Numbered from the stretch's first letter, positions 1 through 9,332 are shown. The stretch: DNA of 37,235 bases from Clostridium sp. CCUG 7971 (GCF_017590215.1 NZ_JAFFPK010000099.1:1-37235), one strand, 5' to 3'. The notes: generated by a model from the sequence alone, not told the origin. Made by a program: numbers and translations.

Positions 1-1
1 A

Positions 2-562
2 AATGTAGCATTTACATCTATATATTTGGGTGTAATAGATAGTGATCCAGCAATATATTCTTTCCATAGAATAGTTGACACATCTGTGGGTGTTATAACT
101 GGAATAGTAATAAATTATTTATTAGCAAGACCAAACTATTTAGGTAATGTTAAAAATGAACTAGTCAAATTTGAAAAAATGGCATTAGAATCTATAAAGC
201 ATAAGATAGTAAATAAAGAGAAGTTAAATATAGCAAAATTTGAAAAAGAAATTAAAAAATTAGAAGGTATATATAAAAAACTTGTAGATGAATCAAGATA
301 CAGTAGAGATGAAATAAACACTGATAAAGTTGGAGAAGCTATGAATATGTGTAAAGAGATATATTCTCATGTACACGCTATAGAATTACTAAACAAGAAG
401 TTGTATTTGAACAATAAAAATCATAAAAATTTAAAGATATTATATAAAACTGAAAATATTGAATGGGACATAGATGAAGAAAAAAGTCCTGTATTTAATT
501 ATCATTTAAGTAAGATAATAGAAGAAATGAAAACTCTTCACGAAATTAACAAATCTAACTAA
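2..562 (+). CDS. Aromatic acid exporter family (FUSC/DUF939-like) protein, C-terminal part
   Basis: The gene is cut by the left edge: the frame is open from base 2 and no ribosome site precedes the internal TTG at 26, so the true start lies outside. The visible part begins with the end of a hydrophobic segment containing the run RIVDTSVGVITGIVINYLLA, which resembles the last membrane helix and the RxxDTxxG signature of ArAE_1/FUSC-type inner-membrane transporters. About 150 residues of charged, helical cytoplasmic tail follow, rich in Lys and Glu, with likely coiled-coil character. Such proteins are proposed to export aromatic acids or similar amphiphiles; the substrate cannot be read here. 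It ends 66 bases before the hydrogenase gene, with no hairpin terminator between them. Confidence 0.6.
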   Translation, partial: NVAFTSIYLGVIDSDPAIYSFHRIVDTSVGVITGIVINYLLARPNYLGNVKNELVKFEKMALESIKHKIVNKEKLNIAKFEKEIKKLEGIYKKLVDESRYSRDEINTDKVGEAMNMCKEIYSHVHAIELLNKKLYLNNKNHKNLKILYKTENIEWDIDEEKSPVFNYHLSKIIEEMKTLHEINKSN

Positions 563-628
563 CAATCCATAAATAAAATATAGTGCCTCTGTGAATATTA
601 ACTTATATAAGAGACTAGGAGGTACTAT

Positions 629-2017
629 ATGAATTCTATAAATATAAACCCAAAAATCCTTGAAGAATATAAAATGAAGCTTTTCAAAGAATTAGTAAAA
701 TCTGTTTGGTATGAGGACATAGAAAAAATAGAAGAAATACCTATAAAAGTACTAGGAGATAATTTGAATGATAATTTTGATAATGAAACGATTATAAATT
801 TAATGAGAGTAATAATGGGATTAGATCCAACTGATGAGTTTGATTATTCATTGGTAGACATGTTAAATGAAGCAACAAATTTAAAGGAGATTAACACTCC
901 TATAATATCAATAATAAAGCAAGCATGTAAACACTGTAATAAAAATAGCAAAGAAGGTGCATGTTTAATTAAAAATAAGCATAGTAATTGTAATGAGACA
1001 AATACTTGTAACGCATGTGGAGAATGTATATCAAAATGTAGTCTAGGAGCTATATCAGATAAAATACAGTTTATTCCTATGATAAATCTTTTAAAAGAAG
1101 AAACTTGCCCAGTATATGCTATAGTAGCACCGGCTTTTATAGGTCAATTTGGTGCAGAAGTTACTCCAGGTAAGATAAGGACTGCTCTTAAAAAAATTGG
1201 ATTTGAAGATATGATAGAAGTAGCTCTAGCTGCAGACATGCTTACAGCAAAGGAGGCTTATGACTATTGTGATCATATGAAAAGTCATGAAGAAGGATAT
1301 TATATAACAAGTTGTTGTTGTCCAGTATGGGTAGGATTAATTCAAAATAGATTTCCAGAAATTTTAGAAAATGTGTCTCCATCTGTATCGCCTATGATTG
1401 CATGTGGAAGGGCAATAAAAATATTAAATTCTAAAGCAAAAGTAGTTTTTATAGGTCCTTGTATTGCAAAGAAAAAAGAAGCAACTATAGATGAGATAAA
1501 AGATGCTATTGATTTTGTATTAACATTTAAAGAATTAGAAGATATTTTTGATGCTTTAGAAATAAATCCATCCGAATTAGAAGAAGAAAATAGAGTTGAG
1601 GCATCATATTCAGGTAGAGTTTATGCTAGGACTGGAGGAGTAAGTAAGGCAATACAGATATCTTCAGAGAGAATAAATAAAGATATTAAATTTATTCCTC
1701 AATCATTTTCAGGTGTCAAAGACTGTAGAGAAGGACTGCAAAAGGTTATTAATAAAGAAATCGATGCAACGTTTATAGAAGGTATGGGTTGTATTGGTGG
1801 ATGTGTAGGTGGACCTAAGAGAATTTTAAACGTAGAAGAGGGGACAAAGTATGTTAATGAATACTCAGAAAGTACAAAGATAGAGACGCCTTTTGATAAT
1901 TTAAATGTATTACAATTTTTGACTGCTATAGGAATTAAAAAAGTAGAATCATTAGGAGAGAAAGAAGAAGAACAGATTTTAAAAATATTTAGTAGAGATA
2001 TAAAAAATAGCAAGTAA
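629..2017 (+). CDS. [FeFe] hydrogenase, group B-type (TSCCCP motif)
   Basis: A 462-residue iron-only hydrogenase-like protein. Residues 1-95 match nothing I recognise. Cys100, 103, 112 and 121 and then Cys127, 130, 133 and 137 (CxxCxxCxxxC) fit two Fe-S clusters. The H-cluster signatures follow: L1 is TSCCCPVW (227-234), L2 is GPCIAKKKE (276-284), and L3 is EGMGCIGGCVGGP (384-396). Cys229, Cys278, Cys388 and Cys392 are the expected H-cluster ligands. TSCCCP in place of TSCxPxW, and GPC in place of MPC, are features of the group B enzymes typified by Clostridium pasteurianum CpIII. The physiological role of this group is poorly established. It probably exchanges electrons with ferredoxin in the cytoplasm, catalysing H2 oxidation or evolution. 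The start has an AGGAGG-like site (ctaggaggtactat). No maturase genes are nearby. Confidence 0.88.
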   Translation: MNSININPKILEEYKMKLFKELVKSVWYEDIEKIEEIPIKVLGDNLNDNFDNETIINLMRVIMGLDPTDEFDYSLVDMLNEATNLKEINTPIISIIKQACKHCNKNSKEGACLIKNKHSNCNETNTCNACGECISKCSLGAISDKIQFIPMINLLKEETCPVYAIVAPAFIGQFGAEVTPGKIRTALKKIGFEDMIEVALAADMLTAKEAYDYCDHMKSHEEGYYITSCCCPVWVGLIQNRFPEILENVSPSVSPMIACGRAIKILNSKAKVVFIGPCIAKKKEATIDEIKDAIDFVLTFKELEDIFDALEINPSELEEENRVEASYSGRVYARTGGVSKAIQISSERINKDIKFIPQSFSGVKDCREGLQKVINKEIDATFIEGMGCIGGCVGGPKRILNVEEGTKYVNEYSESTKIETPFDNLNVLQFLTAIGIKKVESLGEKEEEQILKIFSRDIKNSK

Positions 2018-2069
2018 TTAGTGCAAATAACATTTGAAGAAGAAATTGTATGAGAGGGAGATTTGGGGG

Positions 2070-2885
2070 ATGAAAAATAAATCTAATAAAATTATTTCAA
2101 TAGTTATAGCTAGTTTAGTTATTATAGTAGGTGTATTAGGGCTTAAAACTTTCACAACAAAAAATGTTGAAGAAACCAGTGTATATAGCGAAAGAAGAGA
2201 TGTTTTTGATAAAATAAAGAACGAAAATGTGGCTAATATAATTTATGAAGCAACATCTCAAATACATAAAGGCCCGGGACCTAGTCCGAAAAAAATAGCA
2301 TATATAACTATAGATGATGGACCATCTAAATATACAAATGAGATACTAAAAACCTTAAAAAAGAATGATATAAAAGCTACATTTTTTATGATAGAAGGAA
2401 ATATGAAAAATCATAAAGAAGAAGTAAAAAATGTACAAAAAGAAGGTCATAGTGTAGGATTCCATAGTGTAAGTCATGATATAAAACAGCTTTATAAAAG
2501 TCCTGAAACAACATTAAATGAGTTTGAAACTTGCAATAACACATTTTATGATATAACAGGAGATGTATCAAAACTAATAAGATTACCTTATGGAAGTAAG
2601 CCCTATATGCCGGATGGATCTCATGATATTTTAGACCAAAATGGATATCTAATGTGGGATTGGAATTTGGATACAGAAGATTGGAGAGCAACAACAGATA
2701 AAATCGTAAGTAATGTATTATACTACGGAAGAGACAGACAACACCTAGTAATTTTAATGCATGAAAAAGAACAAACAGTAAAGGCGTTAGATGGTATGAT
2801 AAAGATATTAAAAGAAAGAGGATATACAATACTTCCAATAAAAGAATACATGAAACCTATGAATTTCTGGGATAAAAATTTATAA
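2070..2885 (+). CDS. Membrane-anchored polysaccharide deacetylase (NodB domain)
   Basis: A 271-residue carbohydrate esterase family 4 protein. Residues 6-25 are a hydrophobic signal anchor, so the catalytic domain should lie outside the membrane. NodB motifs are complete: TIDDGPS (80-86, catalytic and metal Asp), HSVSHD (132-137, metal His pair), RLPYGS (171-176), DWNLDTEDW (197-205) and LMHE (229-232, catalytic His). The likely substrate is N-acetylated peptidoglycan or another cell-wall polymer. I chose ATG 2070 because gagggag lies at ordinary spacing before it; an in-frame TTG at 2034 would add 12 hydrophilic residues and has no ribosome site. It follows the hydrogenase gene by 52 bases, but no functional link is evident. 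Confidence 0.85.
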   Translation: MKNKSNKIISIVIASLVIIVGVLGLKTFTTKNVEETSVYSERRDVFDKIKNENVANIIYEATSQIHKGPGPSPKKIAYITIDDGPSKYTNEILKTLKKNDIKATFFMIEGNMKNHKEEVKNVQKEGHSVGFHSVSHDIKQLYKSPETTLNEFETCNNTFYDITGDVSKLIRLPYGSKPYMPDGSHDILDQNGYLMWDWNLDTEDWRATTDKIVSNVLYYGRDRQHLVILMHEKEQTVKALDGMIKILKERGYTILPIKEYMKPMNFWDKNL

Positions 2886-3022
2886 AATGTTGTTTTAACC
2901 TATGCGGATTAACTAATTTGTATTTTATAAGTTATATATTGTCAAAATCTAATTATGGAGTGAGTTTGAAATTTTACTGAAAGTATAAATATTTAAATTA
3001 ACATATATATTATCAGAAGTAA

Positions 3023-3052
3023 TTGACAATAATAATATTAATTAGATATAAT
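3023..3052 (+). promoter_or_regulatory. Sigma-A promoter of the valS T-box leader
   Basis: A perfect -35 TTGACA (3023-3028) and a perfect -10 TATAAT (3047-3052) are separated by 18 bases. Transcription would start near 3059, just before the T-box leader. Confidence 0.8.
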
Positions 3053-3075
3053 TAAACAATAAATTAAAATAAAAA

Positions 3076-3317
3076 CTATGATAAAGAGGAGTATGTAAAT
3101 ACTACTAAAAGAGAGGAAGACTCACGGGCTGAGAAGTCTTCTAAGTATAGGTTTGCAGAAGGTAGCTTTGGAGTTTCTAAACTGAACTAATAGTAAGTTT
3201 AGACGGGTGGAATCGTTAAATTCTATTAAGAGCCAAAACTTTACTAGTAAAGTGATGGAATTAAGGTGGTAACGCGAGCTTTTCGTCCTTATTTAAGGAT
3301 GAAAGGCTCTTTTTTTA
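3076..3317 (+). ncRNA. T-box riboswitch, valine-specific (valS leader)
   Basis: A classic tRNA-sensing leader. Its 5' end (atgataaagaggagta) holds the stem I base and AGTA element. GAAGACT/AGTCTTC forms the distal arm of stem I. The returning strand reads gaagGTAgcttt, placing the specifier codon GTA (3162-3164) where the T-box pattern expects it, and GTA is a valine codon. A further hairpin, TCTAAAC/GTTTAGA, spans 3175-3204. The conserved T-box AAGGTGGTAACGCG lies at 3263-3276; its TGGT bulge pairs with the tRNA acceptor end. It overlaps the terminator at 3276-3317. Uncharged tRNA-Val should favour the antiterminator and switch on valS. Confidence 0.93.
3276..3317 (+). terminator. T-box-controlled intrinsic terminator
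   Basis: gagcttttcgtcctt pairs with aaggatgaaaggctc (15 bp including G-U pairs), followed by eight T. It is mutually exclusive with the antiterminator that contains the T-box sequence. Confidence 0.9.
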
Positions 3318-3350
3318 TAATCAAAGATATTTAAATTATAATATTTAGCT

Positions 3351-3375
3351 AACATGTCGCTCAAAGCGAATTTTA
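3351..3375 (+). repeat. Dispersed intergenic repeat, short copy 1
   Basis: aacatgtcgctcaaagcgaa plus a tttta tail, matching the right end of the repeat family found at 6211, 14276, 18556, 19214 and 22436. It sits between the T-box terminator and the valS ribosome site and ends 30 bases before the ATG. Confidence 0.55.
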
Positions 3376-3405
3376 ATTAATAATAAAATAAAAGGAGGTA
3401 ATATA

Positions 3406-6069
3406 ATGGAAAATACAAATTTATCAAAAACGTATAATCCCAAAGATTTTGAGTCAAGACTTTACTCAAAATGGCTAGAAGATGGGCTATTTAAATCTAA
3501 GCCAAACCCAAATAAAAAACCATTTACAATAATGCTACCACCGCCTAACATAACAGGGCAATTACATATGGGACATGCACTTGACCATACATTACAAGAC
3601 ATACTTATAAGATGGAAGCGTATGGACGGTTATGAAGCTTTATGGCAACCGGGAACAGACCATGCTTCTATAGCAACAGAAGTTAAAGTTGTTGAAAGAA
3701 TAAAAGAACAAGAAGGAAAAACTAAGTACGAAATAGGAAGAGAAGAATTCCTAAAAAGAGCTATGGACTGGAGAAATGAATTTGGTAGAAAGATAGTAGA
3801 CCAAATGCAACAGTTAGGAGATTCTTGTGATTGGGATAGAGAAAGATTCACAATGGATGAAGGATGTAATGAAGCAGTTACAGAGTTCTTTGTGAAACTA
3901 TATGAAAAGGGTCAAATATACAGAGGAAACAGAATAATAAACTGGTGTCCAGATTGTAAGACTACTTTATCAGATGCTGAGGTTGAACATGAAGAGCATG
4001 ACGGTAAATTCTATCATATAAAATACCCAATAAAAGGTAGTAAAGAATTCTTAGAAATAGCTACAACTAGACCAGAAACAATGCTTGGGGATACAGGTAT
4101 AGCAGTAAATCCTGAAGATGAAAGATATAAGCACTTAGTAGGAAAACATGCAATACTTCCTATGATAGATAGAGAACTTATAATAGTTGCTGATGATTAT
4201 GTTGATTTAGAGTTTGGAACAGGAGCAGTTAAGATGACTCCAGCCCATGACCCTAATGACTTTGAAGTAGGTCAAAGGCATAATCTTGAAAAGATAAACG
4301 TAATGAACGAAGATGGAACTATGAATAAGTTAGCTGGTAAGTATGAAGGTATGGACAGATATGAGTGTAGAAAGCAACTTATAGCTGACTTAGACGAAGC
4401 TGGATACTTAATAGCTATAAAAGATCATAATCACAATGTTGGTTCTTGTTACAGATGTAGAACAGTAGTTGAACCAAGATTATCTGATCAATGGTTCGTT
4501 AAGATGGATGAATTAGCTAAACCAGCTTTAGATATACTTAAAAATAAAGACCTAGAATTTGTACCAGATAAATTTGATAAAACATATTCTCAATGGTTAG
4601 AAAACATAAGAGACTGGTGTATATCAAGACAATTATGGTGGGGTCACCAAATACCAGCTTACTACTGTCAAGAATGTGGTGAAGTTGTAGTTTCAAAAGA
4701 AATGCCTAAAGCTTGTAAGTGTGGACACACTAACTTCAAGCAAGACGAAGATGTACTAGATACATGGTTTAGTTCTGCATTATGGCCTTTCTCAACATTA
4801 GGATGGCCAAACAATACAGAAGAATTAAACTACTACTATCCAACAAGTGTACTTGTTACTGGATACGATATAATATTCTTCTGGGTAGTAAGAATGGCAT
4901 TTGCAGGAATGTTCTGTATGGATAAAACTCCATTTAAGCATGTATTAATACATGGATTAGTTAGAGACTCAGAAGGTAGAAAGATGAGTAAATCTCTAGG
5001 AAATGGAATAGACCCATTAGAAGTAATAGACCAATATGGTGCTGATGCGTTAAGATTCATGTTAGCAACTGGAAATTCCCCAGGAAATGACATGAGATTC
5101 TACATGGAAAGAGTAGAATCATCAAGAAACTTTGCTAATAAATTATGGAATGCATCAAGATTTGTATTTATGAATATAGATGAAGAGATAATGAATGGTG
5201 TAACTAGAGAGTCAGTTGAAGATAATATGACTTTAGCTGATAAGTGGATAATATCAAGAGCTAACAATGTTGTTAAAGAAGTTACAGACAATATGGATAA
5301 GTTTGATCTTGGTATAGCTGCTCAAAAGATATATGATTTTGCATGGTCAGAGTACTGTGACTGGTATATAGAAATAGTTAAGCCAAGATTATATTCTGAA
5401 GATAAAAAAGCTAAGCAAACAGCTTTATATACATTAACATACGTATTAGAAAAAATATTAAAACTTCTTCACCCATATATGCCATTTATAACAGAGGAAA
5501 TATATACTCATCTTCCAACAGTAGACGGAAGTATAGTAGTAGCACAGTTCCCTCACTATACTGAAACTGATAATATGGCTAAAGAAGAAGAAATGATGAA
5601 CTTAACTATGGATGGTATAAGAAATATAAGAAACGTAAGAGCAGAAATGAACGTACCGCCATCAAAGAAAGCAAAGGTTATAATAGTTCCTACAGCTGAA
5701 AAGAAAGAAGCAATGGTTGAAGGTTCTGATTACTTCGTAACATTAGCATCTGCATCAGTAGTTGAAATATTAGAAGATGAAACTAATATACCAGAAGATG
5801 CTGTAAGTGTTGTTATAGAAGGCGTTAAGATATTTATACCACTTGATGAATTAGTTGATTTTGCTAAAGAAATAGAAAGATTAAGCAAAGAAAAATCTAA
5901 ATTAGAAGGTGAAATAAAGAGAGTTAACGGAAAACTTTCTAACCAAGGATTCTTAGCTAAAGCTCCAGAAAGTTTAATAAATGAAGAAAAAGCTAAGAAA
6001 GAAAAATTTGAAGAGATGATGAAGTCTGTAGTTGAAAGACTTGAAAATTTAGAAGCTAAAATGAAGTAA
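3406..6069 (+). CDS. valS: Valine--tRNA ligase
   Basis: An 887-residue class I aminoacyl-tRNA synthetase that charges tRNA-Val, of normal length for bacterial ValRS. The adenylate site has the HIGH-type HMGH at 54-57 within [15 protein letters not shown], and KMSKS at 526-530. The editing domain (CP1) lies between, with [11 protein letters not shown]. Two Cys clusters (CPDC near 184; CxxC and CxC near 421-440) suggest bound zinc. The C-terminal 70 residues, rich in Lys and Glu, form the ValRS coiled-coil tRNA-binding arm. The start has AAGGAGG at good spacing. The T-box leader upstream makes expression respond to valine starvation. Confidence 0.98.
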   Translation: MENTNLSKTYNPKDFESRLYSKWLEDGLFKSKPNPNKKPFTIMLPPPNITGQLHMGHALDHTLQDILIRWKRMDGYEALWQPGTDHASIATEVKVVERIKEQEGKTKYEIGREEFLKRAMDWRNEFGRKIVDQMQQLGDSCDWDRERFTMDEGCNEAVTEFFVKLYEKGQIYRGNRIINWCPDCKTTLSDAEVEHEEHDGKFYHIKYPIKGSKEFLEIATTRPETMLGDTGIAVNPEDERYKHLVGKHAILPMIDRELIIVADDYVDLEFGTGAVKMTPAHDPNDFEVGQRHNLEKINVMNEDGTMNKLAGKYEGMDRYECRKQLIADLDEAGYLIAIKDHNHNVGSCYRCRTVVEPRLSDQWFVKMDELAKPALDILKNKDLEFVPDKFDKTYSQWLENIRDWCISRQLWWGHQIPAYYCQECGEVVVSKEMPKACKCGHTNFKQDEDVLDTWFSSALWPFSTLGWPNNTEELNYYYPTSVLVTGYDIIFFWVVRMAFAGMFCMDKTPFKHVLIHGLVRDSEGRKMSKSLGNGIDPLEVIDQYGADALRFMLATGNSPGNDMRFYMERVESSRNFANKLWNASRFVFMNIDEEIMNGVTRESVEDNMTLADKWIISRANNVVKEVTDNMDKFDLGIAAQKIYDFAWSEYCDWYIEIVKPRLYSEDKKAKQTALYTLTYVLEKILKLLHPYMPFITEEIYTHLPTVDGSIVVAQFPHYTETDNMAKEEEMMNLTMDGIRNIRNVRAEMNVPPSKKAKVIIVPTAEKKEAMVEGSDYFVTLASASVVEILEDETNIPEDAVSVVIEGVKIFIPLDELVDFAKEIERLSKEKSKLEGEIKRVNGKLSNQGFLAKAPESLINEEKAKKEKFEEMMKSVVERLENLEAKMK

Positions 6070-6091
6070 TATAAAAATATATATTATTAAC

Positions 6092-6142
6092 AAAAATGCC
6101 CATTAAAGTAGTATTTATATACTTACTTTAATGGGCATTTTT
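6092..6142 (+). terminator. valS terminator
   Basis: A perfect 19-bp inverted repeat (aaaaatgcccattaaagta and its complement) with a 13-base loop and a terminal T run. The A-rich 5' arm could also work on the other strand. Confidence 0.92.
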
Positions 6143-6210
6143 ATATACTAAGGGATTATAAATTATCTGGTTTGTGAATAATTTGTAATCTCAATCGATA
6201 AACTTAAAAA

Positions 6211-6276
6211 GTTTCGCCAACACGTTACTCAAGCAACGGACGTAGTCGTTGGCGATATGAGTGAAGCGAATTTTTT
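6211..6276 (+). repeat. Dispersed intergenic repeat, full copy 2
   Basis: It begins gtttcgccaacacgttactc and ends gtgaagcgaatttttt. CGCCAAC (6215-6221) pairs with GTTGGCG (6248-6254), and TTCGC pairs with GCGAA outside it, so it can fold as a nested hairpin. It is about 85% identical to the minus-strand copy at 22436-22500. The rest of the 417-base gap between valS and the DUF4300 gene holds only the valS terminator and AT-rich DNA in which I see no gene. Confidence 0.7.
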
Positions 6277-6486
6277 ATTTGAAAAAAATATATATTGATG
6301 GATTAAGGTAGAATGGTTAATTTTTAATCGCCAAAAAAGTTTTAAAAAAATGCTACTTTTTTATATCAGATTTGTAACTAAAAATCCATTGAAAGGTTTA
6401 TCAAAAATAGTTTATACTACAAAAGTCGACAAGTTATTTGAAATAAGTATATTAGAATATAAATTTTATTATGGAGGTTAATGTAT

Positions 6487-7359
6487 ATGATAAAACATAT
6501 TATACCAGTGATGTTATCGGCAGTATTATTAGTTACAGGATGCGCAAATAATAATATAGGTAAGACTGATAAAATAGAAGGTTCAAAACTTACATACTCT
6601 AATTTAATAGATGATAAAACTCAAAATGAAATTAAAAATATATTAATAGAAAATAAAATAGAGGAAAAGCAAGCAAACTATTTTATTAAGATTGTACAAG
6701 ACTATAATAATAAATCAGATATAAATAAATTAAAAACATCAAAAAATGGATTTACATCTATAAAAACTCAACAAGTACCTTATGATGAAGGATACTTAGG
6801 TGAAAAATGGGATATGAAAAAATTAAATTACATGGATTTTAACTGTAGATTAACAGCATTTTCAATATTTAAAAAATATGTTAATTCAGGAGAAAAGTTT
6901 AAAGGTGATGATAGAAATTTAATGTTTGATATAGATGCTATAGATAATAACCCTATAAGTAGATTTACTAAAGAAGATGTTGATAAGTTCATCAACTTAT
7001 ATGTGGCCATACCAGTAGAAAATTCAAAAGATGTAGAAAAACATGCACAAGCAATTATAAAAGAATGGGAAAAAAGAAAGATATCATTTGTAAAAAATGA
7101 AACTGTGTCAATGATAAATGTGCTCTTACATGCACCAGAGGACAATGAGGTATTTGTAGGACATGCAGGTATTTTAATAAAAACTAAAGATGGATTATTA
7201 TTTATTGAAAAATATGGACCATCTTTACCTTATCAAGTTTCTAAATTTAAGGATAAAGCAGAGTTAAAAGCCTACTTAATGGATAGATTGGATAACAATA
7301 CATCTGGTGATGGATCATCAAAGCCAATAATTATGGAAAATAATGAATTAATGAAATAA
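6487..7359 (+). CDS. DUF4300 family lipoprotein
   Basis: A 290-residue secreted lipoprotein. The N-terminus is a short basic and hydrophobic signal ending in the lipobox LVTGC (Cys19), so it should be anchored on the outer face of the membrane. The body matches what I know of DUF4300: a TYSNL start, a central NCRLTAFSIF, then GHAGILIKTKDGLLFIEKYG and a tail ending PIIMENNEL. No catalytic role is established for this family; the Cys and His in the conserved blocks (NCRLT, GHAG) suggest, without proving, a papain-like fold. ATG 6487 has ggaggt eight bases upstream; an ATG two codons earlier is too close to that site. The gene stands alone. Confidence 0.8.
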   Translation: MIKHIIPVMLSAVLLVTGCANNNIGKTDKIEGSKLTYSNLIDDKTQNEIKNILIENKIEEKQANYFIKIVQDYNNKSDINKLKTSKNGFTSIKTQQVPYDEGYLGEKWDMKKLNYMDFNCRLTAFSIFKKYVNSGEKFKGDDRNLMFDIDAIDNNPISRFTKEDVDKFINLYVAIPVENSKDVEKHAQAIIKEWEKRKISFVKNETVSMINVLLHAPEDNEVFVGHAGILIKTKDGLLFIEKYGPSLPYQVSKFKDKAELKAYLMDRLDNNTSGDGSSKPIIMENNELMK

Positions 7360-7363
7360 ATAT

Positions 7364-7393
7364 AAAAAGTCACTCTATCTTGAGTGACTTTTT
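7364..7393 (+). terminator. Terminator after the DUF4300 gene
   Basis: aaaaagtcactc pairs perfectly with gagtgacttttt over a 6-base loop, giving a T-rich 3' arm. Confidence 0.9.
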
Positions 7394-7506
7394 ATACTTA
7401 AATGATATTTTAAGTATTGACCTAATATAGTTTTTATTGCGAATAAAATATACTATAATAAAATGGTAGGAATACACAAAAGATAAACTGCCAAGGGGGA
7501 TAATAA

Positions 7507-8802
7507 ATGAATTACCAAGAATCATTAAAATATATAGAAGAAACACATAAATTTGGAATAAGGCTAGGCTTAGATAATATGACTAAGCTATTAGAGCTTT
7601 TAGGAAATCCTCAAGATAAATTAAAAATAATACATGTAGCAGGAACTAACGGAAAAGGATCAACATGCTCGTTTATAACAAGTATACTAAAAGAATCTGG
7701 ATACAAAGTAGGGCTTTATACATCTCCGTTTTTAGAAACATTTACAGAGAGAATTAGAGTTAATGGAGAAAATATACCTAAAGAAGATGTAGCAAGAATA
7801 GTTACATTAATAAGAGAAAAAATAGAGCAAATGGTAAGTGAAGGTTATTCATATCCAACAGAGTTTGAAATAGTTACTACTATGGCATTTTATTATTACT
7901 GTGAGCAAAATGTGGATTTTGTAGCTCTTGAAGTAGGACTTGGTGGTAGATATGATGCGACTAATATAATAAAAAAATCAGAAGTTAGTGTAATATGTTC
8001 TATAAGTTTAGATCATGTAAACATACTTGGAGATACAATAGCAAAAATAGCCTATGAAAAAGGTGGAATCATAAAGAAAGAAGGTACAGCAATAGTTTAT
8101 GATCAAAGTAATGAAGCAAAGGATGTAATAAAGAAAATTTGTAAAGATAAAAATGCCAATTACATAGAAGTAAAATTTGATGATATAGATATAAAAAAAT
8201 CAGATATATACTCTCAAATTTATGATGCTAGTATAATGGGAGATAAATATGAAAATTTAGAAATAAAATTAATAGGAGATCATCAAGTAAATAACTCAAT
8301 ACTTGCTTTAAGTGTTATAAAGTACTTAGTTGATACTAAAGGGCTAGAGATAAGTGAAGAAAACATAAGAAAAGGTCTTATAAATACTAAATGGCCAGGT
8401 AGAATAGAAAAAATAAAAGAAAGGCCAATATTTATAATAGATGGAGCTCATAATGAAGATGGAGCTAAATCTTTAGCAAAGGCAATAGATAAAAACTTTA
8501 AAGGTAAAAATCTAACTATGTTAATAGGTATGTTAGAAGACAAGGATATAGATGGAGTTTTAGAAATACTTATGCCGAGATTCGATAAAGTTATAGTAAC
8601 TACTCCTGATAATCCAAGAGCTATTAGTTCTGAATTACTAAAAGAAAAGATATCTAAATATGTAGCTAATGTTGTTGAGAAAAAAGAAATAGAAGATGCT
8701 GTCAATTATACGTTAGAAAATTCAAATAAAGATGATGTAATAATAAGTGCAGGTTCTTTATATATGATAGGTGCGGTTAGAACTATAGTAAATAATAAGT
8801 AA
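7507..8802 (+). CDS. folC: Bifunctional folylpolyglutamate synthase / dihydrofolate synthase
   Basis: A 431-residue Mur-ligase-family enzyme that adds glutamate to dihydropteroate and to reduced folates using ATP. The P-loop GTNGKGS is at 46-52. The family block EVGLGGRYDATN lies near 147-158, then SLDHVNILGDT, and the C-terminal glutamate-ligase domain contains WPGRIEKI and IDGAHNEDGA. Length is normal. The start ATG has caaggggg six bases upstream. The gene forms a single-gene unit between two terminators. Assignment as plain FPGS rather than bifunctional cannot be excluded from sequence. Confidence 0.95.
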   Translation: MNYQESLKYIEETHKFGIRLGLDNMTKLLELLGNPQDKLKIIHVAGTNGKGSTCSFITSILKESGYKVGLYTSPFLETFTERIRVNGENIPKEDVARIVTLIREKIEQMVSEGYSYPTEFEIVTTMAFYYYCEQNVDFVALEVGLGGRYDATNIIKKSEVSVICSISLDHVNILGDTIAKIAYEKGGIIKKEGTAIVYDQSNEAKDVIKKICKDKNANYIEVKFDDIDIKKSDIYSQIYDASIMGDKYENLEIKLIGDHQVNNSILALSVIKYLVDTKGLEISEENIRKGLINTKWPGRIEKIKERPIFIIDGAHNEDGAKSLAKAIDKNFKGKNLTMLIGMLEDKDIDGVLEILMPRFDKVIVTTPDNPRAISSELLKEKISKYVANVVEKKEIEDAVNYTLENSNKDDVIISAGSLYMIGAVRTIVNNK

Positions 8803-8823
8803 TTCATTTTAATAGATAAAATT

Positions 8824-8855
8824 AAAAGTATCTAGGACATCCTAGATACTTTTTT
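8824..8855. terminator. Terminator of folC overlapping the 3' end of the convergent Rrf2 gene
   Basis: aaaagtatctagga pairs perfectly with tcctagatactttt, followed by more T. The last seven codons and stop of the minus-strand Rrf2 gene lie within the hairpin. Confidence 0.85.
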
Positions 8856-9251
8856 GTCTAAAATATCTTCTAATGTATATTTATTAAAAACAGACTTAAA
8901 AGATACTAGTGCATTATTTATTATAGGCTTTAGTTTACAAGAATTACTTATATTACAAGAATTATTTTCTAAAGAAAAGCATTCGACAATATTTAAATTA
9001 TCTTCTGTAACTTCAAGTAAATCACCTAAATTTATACGACTAGGATCTATTCCTAATTTTATTCCACCATTTCTTCCTTTAGAGGATGAAATATATCCAC
9101 ATTTAACTAACTTATAAACAATTTTTTTCACATGATGTGATGATAAATTAAGAACTGAAGATAATTCATCCACAGTAAAGTGTTTATCTGGATTATTTCC
9201 TAAGTGAATTAGTATTCTAAAACCGTAGTCGGTAAATTTTGATAGATTCAT
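8832..9251 (-). CDS. Rrf2 family transcriptional regulator, NsrR-like
   Basis: A 139-residue Rrf2 repressor. Residues 1-70 form the winged helix (LSKFTDYGFRILIHL, then SSHHVKKIVYKLVKCGYI and GRNGGIKLG). Cys91, Cys99 and Cys105 have the order and spacing (CxxxxxxxCxxxxxC) of the Fe-S ligands of NsrR and relatives, and the preceding block (VTEDNLNIVECF) also fits. NsrR senses nitric oxide through a [4Fe-4S] or [2Fe-2S] cluster; the signal here is inferred, and IscR-like or other Rrf2 sensing remains possible. The start has ggagg nine bases upstream. A candidate operator lies in its leader. The upstream same-strand gene encodes a TSCPD protein and is separated by a terminator. Confidence 0.85.
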   Translation of the reverse strand: MNLSKFTDYGFRILIHLGNNPDKHFTVDELSSVLNLSSHHVKKIVYKLVKCGYISSSKGRNGGIKLGIDPSRINLGDLLEVTEDNLNIVECFSLENNSCNISNSCKLKPIINNALVSFKSVFNKYTLEDILDKKVSRMS

Positions 9252-9273
9252 AAAATCCTCCAGTACTAATGTT

Positions 9274-9301
9274 TTGTATACAACTCTACATTAATATTAT
9301 A
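9274..9301 (-). promoter_or_regulatory. Candidate promoter -10 and autoregulatory operator of the Rrf2 gene
   Basis: On the minus strand TATAAT (9301-9296) is followed 12 bases later by the perfect palindrome TTGTATACAA (9283-9274), just downstream of the expected start point. The -35 is weak. Confidence 0.4.
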
Positions 9302-9332
9302 CATATATACATAAAAAATATAGATATAAAAT

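Noticed and set aside
2386-2838. 150-aa minus-strand frame inside the polysaccharide deacetylase gene
   Set aside because: His/Leu/Tyr-rich shadow sequence with no ribosome site; the plus strand has all NodB motifs.
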